This document shows, piece by piece, positions 12,601-20,765 of a DNA stretch of 64,000 nt (position 1 is the stretch's first letter; the number at the start of each line of letters is the position of its first letter). The notes under the pieces are model-generated. The model worked only from the letters and a program-made list of their open reading frames with translations. It had not been told where the DNA came from and searched no databases. The position numbers and the translations under genes are program-made. The DNA is from Aculops lycopersici. Its lineage: Eukaryota; Arthropoda; Arachnida; Trombidiformes; Eriophyidae. The DNA is taken from positions 337,686 through 401,685 of the forward strand of contig WNKI01000004.1 in the NCBI GenBank assembly GCA_015350385.1, in the 5' to 3' direction.

Positions 12601-13431
12601 CAGGCAACGGAGCCGCCGCCTTTTCAAGTTCAGGTGAACCCACAATTGCTGTTGCTGTTACCGCTTCTTGTTTCTCAACTTCCTCTTCCGAATTCCCGAA
12701 ATTCAAGCCGTGAAATCCAGACATGGAGAGATGGACTTTTCCAAATCCAGATGATATTTTCTTCGAGACTAAAGGGACCATTAATCACACTCGCATGCAA
12801 GCTTGCGAGTAAGACGCACCGGCCACTTGTTGCCAGTGTGTCCATTGATTAGCCCACTGGCTCACTGTTCGTTTATTTGATGACGCCAACGGAATCACAT
12901 GAATCCTAACCACTTATGCTGTTCCTTTTCATCAACATCATCACAACTACCACGACAATCGCCGCTGATGACGCCACAGACCAGCGACCGTCTACCACCT
13001 CAACCACCACCACCACCACCGAGCGACCGCCTGCTAGCGGCTGGACAACAGGTGGTAAAAATCAAGCGACAGATTCGAGAGGCAAGGGAGGCAACTCGAC
13101 GACAACAACCACCACAATTGTAAACACTAACAATCGGCGACCAAATTCAAGCAGCAAGTCTCATGGGCGATTTCACAAGCACACTCAATTTAATCACTCA
13201 TCAAGCTACTCGCTTGCTTCAGCCACTGCGGCTTCCTCCCCATCCTCGTCCTCTGCGTTTTCGGCTATTTATAGTATTGGTAGACCTAAAGGATTGACAA
13301 TTGCAACAATCACATCTACAACAATCTTAACATATCACCTTGCGCCGCTGGCTTGGCATGCTTTCCTAATATTAGTATCTCTGGTGGTCGTTTGTACTAA
13401 TTATAGCCGACACCTGATGTATTCTCATTAA
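679..13431 (+). CDS. DIP/Lachesin-like two-Ig cell-surface protein (six exons)
   Basis: Neuronal-type Ig adhesion protein of the DIP/Lachesin group. I join six exons with matching phases: 679-1212, 9152-9218, 9470-9553, 10015-10563, 10939-11343 and 12980-13431, giving 696 residues. There is a signal peptide at about residues 12-36. Ig1 has Cys122, Trp134 and Cys183. Ig2 starts with Cys227 and Trp239 and closes at Cys527 in a typical 'YLCVASNG' strand. After it come a Thr-rich linker and a hydrophobic C-terminal tail (GPI signal or membrane anchor). Family members normally have three Ig domains; I find no Ig3. Ig2 is split by about 245 low-complexity residues with two furin-like sites (RRAR at 372-375, RRKKR at 469-473). 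Known DIP proteins bind Dpr partners at synapses; that role is inferred only from family. Exon joins are by eye, and alternative exons in the long intron 1 cannot be excluded. Confidence 0.8.
3566..3625. repeat. Degenerate GAATA pentanucleotide tract
   Basis: Repeated GAATA/GAATG units with variants (for example 'gaatagaattgaatagaat') inside intron 1. It resembles a young pentamer satellite. Confidence 0.8.
6643..6674. repeat. (CT)n microsatellite
   Basis: Uninterrupted CT dinucleotides in intron 1 of the Ig gene. Confidence 0.95.
9152..9218 (+). CDS. Exon 2: end of Ig1
   Basis: A 67-bp exon after a CAG acceptor, ending at a GTAAGT donor in phase 1. It supplies the F and G strands of Ig1 (second cysteine in 'GHFACQVNTRPQ'). 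It is too short to stand out as an open frame but completes Ig1 exactly when joined to exon 1. Confidence 0.85.
9470..9553 (+). CDS. Exon 3: start of Ig2
   Basis: An 84-bp exon, phase 1 at both ends, between a CAG acceptor and a GTAAGT donor. It encodes the linker and B strand of Ig2 with its first cysteine ('VELRCV'). The neighbouring AG acceptor choices give an immediate stop, which fixes the start at 9470. Confidence 0.8.
10015..10563 (+). CDS. Exon 4: Ig2 C strand and first half of the large insert
   Basis: Begins after GCAG with the Ig2 signature 'AEGVPKPTIKWRRE'. It then leaves the Ig fold for about 170 low-complexity residues rich in Asp, Gln, Ser, Arg and Pro. An RRAR site precedes Ser376. 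It ends at a GTGAGT donor in phase 1. Confidence 0.75.
10939..11343 (+). CDS. Exon 5: second half of the insert and end of Ig2
   Basis: Starts with His/Gln/Trp-rich low complexity and an RRKKR basic site, then resumes the Ig2 E, F and G strands ('EGEVLRFDRVTRFDMGFYLC'). The GTAAGT donor at 11344 leaves phase 1. The acceptor at 10938 is the best phase-compatible choice but is not proven. Confidence 0.75.
11344..12979 (+). other. Intron 5, no Ig3 exon seen
   Basis: This is where the third Ig domain would be expected. On the + strand I find no Cys...Trp...Tyr-x-Cys pattern. It contains an ATAAC-type tract (11985-12020) and a TTAGCTAGCT-type palindromic stretch (11757-11783). Open frames on either strand are short and unsupported. 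Confidence 0.6.
11985..12020. repeat. ATAAC pentanucleotide tract
   Basis: Repeated CATAA/ATAAC units with a few substitutions inside intron 5. Confidence 0.85.
12980..13431 (+). CDS. Exon 6: Thr-rich linker and hydrophobic tail
   Basis: Phase-compatible acceptor CAG at 12977-12979. The exon encodes a Thr/Pro/Ser-rich, mucin-like linker, then a hydrophobic segment ('WHAFLILVSLVVVCTNY') and nine more residues before TAA. The end looks like a GPI-attachment signal or a single membrane helix with a very short tail. Confidence 0.7.
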
Positions 13432-13877
13432 TATTAATAATCATAATTCAAATAATCCAACAACTATCTGTCTATCGAATCTCTTTCTCCTTCCTTATCA
13501 CTTCCAACTCTTGTTTCTTTTATAGTGAACACACCCCTTCCGGAGTGCGGAACGCCCATTTCCCGCAGAGATAGAGACTCGACTCGAGGAGAGCAGATCA
13601 AGTGGCTGCTACTTTTTTTTTTACTAAAGTCGTGCCGTTGCTCAGACAAGGAGGGATAATTTTTCTTTGCTTCCTGTTGTTTTTACTGTTTTTATGCTGC
13701 CGCTGATTGGTCGTCGTTGTGGTGTGTTGTCGCTATTGGAGCGGCGATGTCTGCCGGTTTGCGTTAGATAACAAATGACATAACAGGTAACATCGACGCT
13801 CCAATCAATCGCTTGACTTCAGATAATCGGGGCAAAAAGTGGACTGCTATTGCTGCTGCTGCTGCGTTAAAGACGTG

Positions 13878-13883
13878 AATAAA
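13878..13883 (+). promoter_or_regulatory. Poly(A) signal AATAAA of the Ig gene
   Basis: Canonical hexamer 447 bp after the Ig-gene stop codon and the first clear one downstream on the + strand. Confidence 0.5.
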
Positions 13884-13917
13884 AAGGAAGAAAGACAAAC
13901 TAACGCAAATAAGGCGT

Positions 13918-13923
13918 TTTATT
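13918..13923 (-). promoter_or_regulatory. Poly(A) signal of the SGK-like gene
   Basis: AATAAA on the minus strand, starting one base after the TAA stop, so the SGK 3'UTR would be extremely short if it is used. Confidence 0.45.
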
Positions 13924-13924
13924 G

Positions 13925-14992
13925 TTAAATGTTGCTATTATAATGTCCCGCTGCAACCGACGACAGGTTGGCGGGATTATTTGGGCGCCCGAAACCGAGG
14001 GAGCCGGGCGCGTAGGAGAAGCCTTGGAATGAATCTTCGAAGCTGGCCAAATCTCGTTGGCGCCACACGCTTGAGGTTATTTGCTCTTCAATAAATATGG
14101 GATCTATATTTTGAACGTCCATTTGGTCGGTAACCATTGGATTGTAAGGGGGGCGAACCTTTTTGGCCTCGAGCGAGGGCCAATGGATGGGCCTAAAGAA
14201 TTCGTGCGACTTGACCTCCTCGGCGTCGCCAACGTAACCCAATCGCTTGCACTTATCCTTTGATAATAGACCCTCGAGGATGTGGCGCGCCTCTGGCGAT
14301 GCATTTGATCTAAATCTTAACGGCGAGTGCAGAATGTTATCATACATTTCGGATCTATCACGTGAAAAGAAGGGCGGCAAACCAAAGAGCATCTCGTATA
14401 GGACCGCACCTAGGCACCACCAATCTACACAGCGATCATAGGGTTCCTTGCGCAACACCTCCGGCGCTAAATACTCGGGTGTTCCGCAAAAGGTTGTCGT
14501 TGTATCTAATTGATCATAGAGGCCCTCCTTGCACAAGCCAAAATCTGTTAGCATTAAATGCCCGCTACTATCTAATAGTATGTTCTCTGGTTTTAAATCC
14601 CTATATACAATGCCCTCGCTATGCAAATAGCCTAGCGCCGAGGTTATCTCTGCCGCATAGAATCTTGCCCTATTCTCATCGAATACTTTCTCTTTGGTTA
14701 AATGATAGAACATTTCACCTCCATTTGCATAATCTAATACAAAATAAAGCTTATCTTTTGATTGAAACGAATAATGTAGACCGACTAGAAATGGGTGGCG
14801 CAAGTTTCTTAGGAGAACGTTTCGCTCGCTCATAATATGCCTCTTCTCATTGTATTTCAAAATCATTTGCTTATTAACCACCTTAATTGCATAAATTTGA
14901 TTCTCTAAAACATGCTTGGCTAAATAGACCTTGCCGAATGAGCCCTTGCCGATTATTTTCATGAACTCAAAATCTTGGGGAATCAATGACAT
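13925..14992 (-). CDS. SGK-type AGC serine/threonine kinase
   Basis: Serum/glucocorticoid-regulated kinase homologue in one exon. From the ATG at 14992 it is 355 residues. The glycine loop is GKGSFGKV (about 15-22), with Lys37, catalytic loop YRDLKPEN (130-137), DFG (150-152), activation-loop Thr in TTFCGTPEY (PDK1 site), and a C-terminal hydrophobic motif 'FQGFSYAP' (TORC2 site). The motif and 'YDRCVDWWCLGAVLYEM' match SGK better than AKT or S6K. The frame stays open to an ATG at 15097, adding 35 hydrophobic residues unlike any SGK N-terminus; I prefer the internal start, but the longer form or an upstream spliced exon is possible. No PX or PH domain is present, so it is SGK1/2-like. Confidence 0.9.
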   Translation of the reverse strand: MSLIPQDFEFMKIIGKGSFGKVYLAKHVLENQIYAIKVVNKQMILKYNEKRHIMSERNVLLRNLRHPFLVGLHYSFQSKDKLYFVLDYANGGEMFYHLTKEKVFDENRARFYAAEITSALGYLHSEGIVYRDLKPENILLDSSGHLMLTDFGLCKEGLYDQLDTTTTFCGTPEYLAPEVLRKEPYDRCVDWWCLGAVLYEMLFGLPPFFSRDRSEMYDNILHSPLRFRSNASPEARHILEGLLSKDKCKRLGYVGDAEEVKSHEFFRPIHWPSLEAKKVRPPYNPMVTDQMDVQNIDPIFIEEQITSSVWRQRDLASFEDSFQGFSYAPGSLGFGRPNNPANLSSVAAGHYNSNI

Positions 14993-15229
14993 GGCGCCAC
15001 TTGATGTTTTATAATAGGTTAAAGTAATAGAGTTTGGTAGTTTTGATAATAATAACAATAACAAATGGCAAGGCCAAAACTCCACGATGATGAGCAAATT
15101 TCCCTCTTGCTTTTATTTGGGCTCGTCGAGTTGCGCGCGCTGCAAAAAGTAAAGTGCCGCCGTCGTCGTCTCAATTCACAAGCTTCCACTATCGGCGTCG
15201 CTGTCGAGTCGACGCTGGCGTTGCCTTGC

Positions 15230-15231
<2 letters not shown>

Positions 15232-15263
<32 letters not shown>

Positions 15264-15275
15264 CGCTCGCTCGCT
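15232..15275. repeat. (TC)n-(GCTC)n compound microsatellite
   Basis: A TC run of about 29 bp followed by three to four GCTC units upstream of the SGK gene. Confidence 0.9.
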
Positions 15276-15410
15276 GGCCGCCGCCGCTGCTATTTGCTTC
15301 GGCACTCGTGATGAGCGAAAAACAGTGAACCCTTGCAAATCATGAGCAAAAACTCTCGCTTGCAGCGCGATAACGGCGCGCTCCCTGCAACAAGTGGCAG
15401 GCTGCTCTAG

Positions 15411-15442
15411 GCGGCCGGCCGGCCGACCGACCGACCGGCCGC
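15411..15442. repeat. GC-rich palindromic tetranucleotide tract
   Basis: Alternating GGCC and GACC units that can fold on themselves; entirely G/C with four A. Confidence 0.85.
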
Positions 15443-15773
15443 CTGGCTGCCTGGATGGCCAGAGGCACGACCGTGAGGCGTTTCATGGCGAAGGATCAAG
15501 CGAATGATGAAACAAGAGCAATGGAACGCAACGAGAACTTTTCACCCCTCTGCTAGGCGGCTGGCTGGCTGGCTGGCTGGCAAGCTAGCTAGGCGGCCGG
15601 AGCGCCACACACGCACACACTCTCTATTCAATGCCAAAAGCTAATCTCCCTCGCTCCGCTTCTCGTGGGGTCCGCGTGAAAAAGTATCACTTCGCTTTGA
15701 GTATCATCTGACACTCGCAGAGCCGAATATTGCTCGTCGTTGTCGGCGGTGGTAGTCACGTCGAAAGTATTAT

Positions 15774-17375
15774 TTAACTAATGCGGTGGTTGTTGCTACT
15801 GTTTCTCGTTGTTTTTCCCCACTGCTGGCTCCTTTTGTTACCTCGTTTGTCTGGATCCCCAGTCCTAGTTGTAGACCTAGAGGAGGCATCAGTTGCCATC
15901 CTGGCCGTTGCAGACGCAATATCATCATTATCCTCGTCCTCGTCCTCGGCGTTAGAGTTTAATTTGTCGACATTATCTGACGTCGGCGCCAATTGGTACG
16001 GCCTTACATCAACTCTGAAGTTAGTTTTGCTCCATATCGTGTACCTCAAGTAATGGCGAAACACCGTCTTCGAGCCCAACGACACGATTCCAATAAACAA
16101 TAGAGCATTGCTAGTGCAAGCAAAAGAGAACAGTATCATTGATAGCCAAGTGCGAGTTTTATATTGCCTTTGTATTAGATGACATTCTAAGGCCTCATCA
16201 AACTTGTTCCTCGATTCATCAGACCAAGTGGATGGGGATGATGCTATCAACTGTTGGTGGTAATGATGATGAGCGCCACAGGCTCTTTGAGATGTTGGAG
16301 GTAGAGGAGTGCTAATGTCATTGGTATGACAACAAGTGGTACTCGAGTACCTAGTTGATTCACCCTCTGGACTAGCAACAGTGGCGCTGCTAGTCGCGAA
16401 ACTAGAAGTTCCATCAGCGGCTATTGTTGGCGGATAATTGCTGTTAGAGCCACACTTGTAGCTTGTAAACAAATAGTGGTAACAAATTGCCAGGCCAACT
16501 AGAAATAAATATGTAGCGAGCGCAAAAGCCGCTATGCTAACGAGAAAATCCTGTTCTAATTCACAGTCTTTTATATATGACCAAAAACTCTTGCGCCTTC
16601 TAGTATAATCGTATCTCACAAGACAAAACGGACAACTAGTTGCTCCTGTTTGCTCTATCCAACTCTCGATACATCTTTTGTGCTGATGAGATCTAAAATC
16701 GGCACACAGACAAGGTGATATTAATGGATTTTCCCTGCAATTTGATGACGATACCTTCTTGGCTAGCGACAGTAATGAGGCTGCCGATGATGTTCCGAAT
16801 CCGCCGCCCCCAATCATTGACGGGTTTCCTGATGTCCCTATTGTTGTTGCAGTTACGCCTCCGCCGCCAACTCCTGTTGCTATTGCCACGGCTGCTGACG
16901 TAACATCGCTTGTGTCGTCATTATATATCGGAGAATCGGACAAACATATGGAGCAAACATGTCTCTTGCCACCACCAAGAGACGACAATTGGCGCTCGCT
17001 TCCGATCTCGGTGTTAACTTTCCAACCACTCCTGTGCATTACGGTCGATAGAAATCCACTGGCCGCCTTTGATACTTTTTCCTGGTACTCTGGATCGTCT
17101 CTTGCTAGCTTCGCTAGAGATTGTGAAAGTGGCGCCACCGGTGACGAACTCGAACCATCTGTTGCTTGCTTGCTGTTGCTAGTGGCGATACTGTCACGGG
17201 TATTACTTGCATTAGTGGTTGGTTGTGGCGCGCTTTTAGTATCAATCTCTTTATTGGCATTAGATACATCATCATCATCCGACTCGTAAATGTTGCACTT
17301 CCTGCGTCCAATATCTTTATTGACTGATACATCATTTACCTCCTTGATTTCTTTAGGTGAGAATATTTGAGACAT
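15774..17375 (-). CDS. MARCH-type RING-CH membrane E3 ubiquitin ligase
   Basis: A 533-residue transmembrane E3 ligase. The RING-CH finger is complete: Cys141-x2-Cys144, Cys222-x-Cys224-x7-His232-x2-Cys235, Cys248-x2-Cys251. It is followed by two membrane segments (about 275-303 and 415-438) and a conserved post-TM2 stretch ('HYLRYTIWSKTNFRV') like that of MARCH2/3-type proteins. Family members ubiquitinate membrane cargo in endosomes, the ER or the plasma membrane. The finger is unusual: 77 residues, mostly Gly/Ser/Thr, separate the second and third cysteines, and about 110 residues separate the two helices. The start is ATG 17375, 117 bp after the USP22-like stop codon. The exact MARCH subfamily is uncertain. 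Confidence 0.87.
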   Translation of the reverse strand: MSQIFSPKEIKEVNDVSVNKDIGRRKCNIYESDDDDVSNANKEIDTKSAPQPTTNASNTRDSIATSNSKQATDGSSSSPVAPLSQSLAKLARDDPEYQEKVSKAASGFLSTVMHRSGWKVNTEIGSERQLSSLGGGKRHVCSICLSDSPIYNDDTSDVTSAAVAIATGVGGGGVTATTIGTSGNPSMIGGGGFGTSSAASLLSLAKKVSSSNCRENPLISPCLCADFRSHQHKRCIESWIEQTGATSCPFCLVRYDYTRRRKSFWSYIKDCELEQDFLVSIAAFALATYLFLVGLAICYHYLFTSYKCGSNSNYPPTIAADGTSSFATSSATVASPEGESTRYSSTTCCHTNDISTPLPPTSQRACGAHHHYHQQLIASSPSTWSDESRNKFDEALECHLIQRQYKTRTWLSMILFSFACTSNALLFIGIVSLGSKTVFRHYLRYTIWSKTNFRVDVRPYQLAPTSDNVDKLNSNAEDEDEDNDDIASATARMATDASSRSTTRTGDPDKRGNKRSQQWGKTTRNSSNNHRIS

Positions 17376-17380
17376 GATTC

Positions 17381-17407
17381 AATGGGTTTGTATTCATTAA
17401 ACCCATT
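17381..17407. other. Perfect 9-bp hairpin between USP22-like and MARCH-type genes
   Basis: AATGGGTTT, a 9-nt loop, then AAACCCATT. On the minus strand it sits just upstream of the MARCH-type ATG, in the short gap after the USP22-like stop codon. Confidence 0.7.
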
Positions 17408-17492
17408 CAATTGGATAGAATGGTGACATGGGCGCGCTAGGCGATCTTGTAGTTGATAATATAGTTGACACGCGTCGAGTAATAAATAATAA

Positions 17493-19607
17493 TCAACGCT
17501 TCGAAGGGGATAGAGAGTATTGTATATCGTCTGACTCGATGCTGTTGGTGTCAAATAATTTGTGATAGAACAATAGATAACCCTCACTTTGCAAAACTTC
17601 CTGAACACTTGCCCTTGTGATTAAGTGATCATCACATTTGAACCATTGATCTCGACACTGGCGTATGTAGGCAGTGTAATGGCCAGTTTCAATTGTTCCA
17701 CTGTGATTGACAACCGCGAATAAACAGTACTTGCTATTTTCATCGTCGCCAACCCCATTTCCGCCACTCCCTTTGCCCTCCCTCAACTCTCTCCTCTTAG
17801 TCATCAATTGATCCTCCTCGTCGGTGTTCACGAAGATTGGACCGTTTCCATTAGTTGCCGCCGGAGCTTGTTGCGCTGTTGTATCATTGCCATTACCGCT
17901 TGTTGGATTAACATCATTATCTTGATCATGACTATGAGAACTGGAATCCTGCTCATGAGAATTATCGTTTGTATTGTTGTATTTGCTATTATTAATATTA
18001 TTAGTTGCCCGTCTTGACGCCTTAAATGGTGACATGTCCAAATAAAGTGGAAACGATATGAATGTTGAGATCTTTTTGTGAAGCCTATTTGAATGTTCAA
18101 AGCGCTTTAGGTGAAAACTGGCCACGATTGGTAGTTTTTTCATCGACAATTGTTTGGTTGACTCCTGGTAACTTTGACACTTGCTACACTTAATCTTGGC
18201 CGTGCTACCCAAATGCTCCTGCCGTGTAAAACGTTCCAGACAATCGAGCAAGGATTTTGGTCCTAGATCTAGGGATATATCCCAAAATGGATCGATTGTC
18301 GTCGAGACATTGTTGCAAGTTTGACAGATTACATCCGACTGTAAACCACCTGTAAAGATTTGATCAATAATACAATCACAATTATGAGGGTCATTAACTA
18401 TTGCCTCCTCTGTATTATTTATATCTGAACCCTTGCAGTGCCTATGTAATATGTCTAGAGTTGCAATCAAAAACTCGTGAGCATCTTGTTGCTCATAACC
18501 GGCTAAATGTTTAGCATGTGTCCAAACCAGGTGGAGTAGTTTCAAGGGTATATGAGGTGTTGATTTTCCTGAATAGAACTCCTGAAACAATCTACACATT
18601 TCGCAAACTAAACAAATTTGCTTCTCTCCATCATAGTGGCATTCATGTAAATCGGCCAAAAAGTAATCCCTCAATAGTGGTGTATGGATTAATGCTTGTA
18701 AAATGCAATTCATAAAGCAAGTATTACCTAAATTGATCAATCCTCTTAAGCCTAGGAAAGAATTGTGTGAGATCCTTTTTCTTTGTGGACTACTACTTTT
18801 TCGCCTCTTCTTGGCCGGACTACTTCCACCACTACCACCGAGGTTATTTTGTTGCTGATTGATCTTAATTTCACCTCGACAGTTATAACCGTCTAGGTTA
18901 TTGATTATTAGACTATTATCATAATTATTGCTGCAATAATATTGGTTGCGTAATATGCTCTCGAACTCTTGATTGTAAACATAATCATCACATTTGAAGC
19001 AATAGATAGCCATAAACAATAGATCGATAGCAAGATAATGCTGCTCCTTGGTGGCATGCTCTAATATATGCCTCTTAGGTGGTTCTCTCTCCGGATCAAC
19101 ATTATCCTCAGCTGCGATTCTATCACCCTTACTGTTGTCGAAGCAAGTATTATTACTATCGCCACCGGTTTTATTGGCAATCTCATTGATTTTGTTATCG
19201 TTTGTTGATTCGACCACATCATTACTATTGAAATTGGTTGTTGTTGAGGCACCGGCTATCGTTGTCGTGGCTAAGCCGTTGGTTGGGATAGAAGTAGTTG
19301 TTGAGGAATTTGTTGTTGTTTTTGACGTATCATCTGAGGTGGATGCAGCCGGTAATAATAGTTGATCATTTTGTTTCTGATTATCTGCTAGTTTATCCTT
19401 GATAAGAAATTCATGACAACCTAAATAAACACATTCTAAACATGAGTATAAATGTGGCACATGCTTGTTGCAACCATAACAGGTTAGATTATGCGTATGC
19501 TTTTGTTTTCTAATCTGCTGTATATACTTGGTATATATCATACGGAATAGATTCAAACCATTCTTGGCTTTGAACTCGTGCAAGTGAGGACACCGGCATA
19601 AGCTCAT
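17493..19607 (-). CDS. USP22/Nonstop-type ubiquitin hydrolase of the SAGA complex
   Basis: Deubiquitinase subunit of SAGA, removing ubiquitin from histone H2B. Single exon, 704 residues from ATG 19607 (the frame opens 15 bp earlier at a GTG). The N-terminal zinc-finger ubiquitin-binding module is present: 'CPHLHEFKAKNG', CxxC at 'CYGC' and 'CLECVYLGC', then 'HYLAIDLLFMAIYCFKCDDYVY'. The USP core begins at 'GLINLGNTCFMN' with catalytic Cys about 297; the His box is 'GTIETGHYTAYIR'. A central N/S/H-rich spacer of about 80 residues precedes the His box. The zinc finger is interrupted by about 110 Thr/Asn-rich residues, unlike human USP22. The MARCH-type gene follows 117 bp downstream on the same strand. 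Confidence 0.93.
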   Translation of the reverse strand: MSLCRCPHLHEFKAKNGLNLFRMIYTKYIQQIRKQKHTHNLTCYGCNKHVPHLYSCLECVYLGCHEFLIKDKLADNQKQNDQLLLPAASTSDDTSKTTTNSSTTTSIPTNGLATTTIAGASTTTNFNSNDVVESTNDNKINEIANKTGGDSNNTCFDNSKGDRIAAEDNVDPEREPPKRHILEHATKEQHYLAIDLLFMAIYCFKCDDYVYNQEFESILRNQYYCSNNYDNSLIINNLDGYNCRGEIKINQQQNNLGGSGGSSPAKKRRKSSSPQRKRISHNSFLGLRGLINLGNTCFMNCILQALIHTPLLRDYFLADLHECHYDGEKQICLVCEMCRLFQEFYSGKSTPHIPLKLLHLVWTHAKHLAGYEQQDAHEFLIATLDILHRHCKGSDINNTEEAIVNDPHNCDCIIDQIFTGGLQSDVICQTCNNVSTTIDPFWDISLDLGPKSLLDCLERFTRQEHLGSTAKIKCSKCQSYQESTKQLSMKKLPIVASFHLKRFEHSNRLHKKISTFISFPLYLDMSPFKASRRATNNINNSKYNNTNDNSHEQDSSSHSHDQDNDVNPTSGNGNDTTAQQAPAATNGNGPIFVNTDEEDQLMTKRRELREGKGSGGNGVGDDENSKYCLFAVVNHSGTIETGHYTAYIRQCRDQWFKCDDHLITRASVQEVLQSEGYLLFYHKLFDTNSIESDDIQYSLSPSKR

Positions 19608-20422
19608 GTTAATGTGATTCACTAATGGGTCCTGGTGTAGGTATCGAGGATGGTTGATAGATCTGTTAGGGTTTGATGTATATCTTGATGTCTATCTAAT
19701 GATGGTATGTGTATGAGTTTTTTGTAAATAAATATAATATTATAGCTATATATCTAAGTGAATTTGAATAGAATAATAATTTGATATATATCTATGTAGT
19801 ATTTTCTTTAGTAAGTAGTTTTTCGAATCATTGGGCATCAATAAGTGTAAATTCCCCGTTTTATTTTTCACGAACAAATAGTTTCTATAAATATAAGCTT
19901 TCTGGGGGAGTTCAAGTTTGGGTTCTAGAAGCTTTTGGTTTTCCTTCTTGTACTCAGTATTTAATATCAAAGTTTTGTTGCCCAGTTTTTGTCTTGGGTT
20001 GTCTTGGATGTTTGACAATAATAACACAACAAATTTAGCAATAAATCATCAGATTCGCCTCAGATTAGATCGAATTGATTTGGCCAACTTTTTTTCTCGC
20101 AAATATCCAATTGACCTAACTAGTTACTAGATATGGATGTGATAATGTATTTCCTCTTTCTCCCTATCCAAGTGTCTCCCCCGATTGGTCTCCGGCGATG
20201 GTGTTGTCGTCGTCGGCGGTGGCGGTGGCGGCGGCTTATTTTGCACTCGTTTGCCCAGAGTGCAACAGAAAAGGGGAAGTCGATGGCGGCGACGGCAACT
20301 ATCCGGCGATTGCGACGGGTTTAGAAAAAACCAATGCTTTTCTATGGTACTGAAATGCGTATTGTTATACCGTCAGTTCGTTTGCTCGCTCCCCTCGCTT
20401 AGAGTGCAAGACACACACACGC

Positions 20423-20454
<32 letters not shown>

Positions 20455-20765
20455 CACAAAACCATGAGGAGCCGCCTGACTTTGTTGATGTCGCGCAGGT
20501 CGTGCATTGCAAGTGGACGAGAGAGTTGCGTTGCCCTCGCTCGCAAGGTTATGCAGCAAAACTGCATGCAAAAAGTTAAATGTCCAAACGACGCTGACAA
20601 CAAACGAACGAGTTGTTGGTATATTTACATTTGTTTACTCCATCGCTCGTGTCTAATCATTATTCTTCAGTCATTGATACTGATTTCTGATTGACAACAA
20701 CTACTTCTAAATCTTGGACTACCAATAAAGTAGAGCTCACTACTAGATATAAAACTCTCGTCATC
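19608..20765. other. USP22-like / IF1 divergent intergenic region
   Basis: Shared upstream region of the minus-strand USP22-like gene and the plus-strand IF1 gene. It is AT-rich near 19680-20150, then has a GGC/GTC-rich stretch (20205-20235) and a CA microsatellite (20410-20454). A 93-codon minus-strand frame at 19746-20027 has no recognisable features and I do not call it. Confidence 0.6.
20410..20454. repeat. (CA)n microsatellite
   Basis: CA dinucleotides with two CG interruptions, about 310 bp upstream of the IF1 start codon. Confidence 0.95.

Larger units (their letters stand above)
13432..13924. other. Tail-to-tail intergenic region, Ig gene / SGK
   Basis: Between two convergent genes. 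It holds candidate poly(A) signals for both strands (13878-13883 + and 13918-13923 -). Because the + signal lies within 50 bp of the SGK stop codon, the 3' ends probably overlap. Nothing else is supported. Confidence 0.6.
14993..15773. other. SGK 5' region, repeat-rich
   Basis: Upstream of SGK and downstream of the MARCH-type gene. It contains a TC run followed by GCTC units (15232-15275), a GGCC/GACC palindromic tract (15411-15442) and GGCT units near 15560-15580. No additional gene is supported. Confidence 0.6.

Noticed and set aside
15000..15097. Hydrophobic 35-residue N-terminal extension of SGK
   Set aside because: No SGK has such a leader and the internal ATG fits the kinase start; kept only as an alternative.
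19746..20027. 93-codon minus-strand frame upstream of the USP22-like gene
   Set aside because: AT-rich Lys/Leu/Asn composition expected by chance; no signal peptide, motif or conserved pattern.
20185..20694. 169-codon plus-strand frame before IF1
   Set aside because: It translates the CA microsatellite as a Thr-His run and has no coding features.
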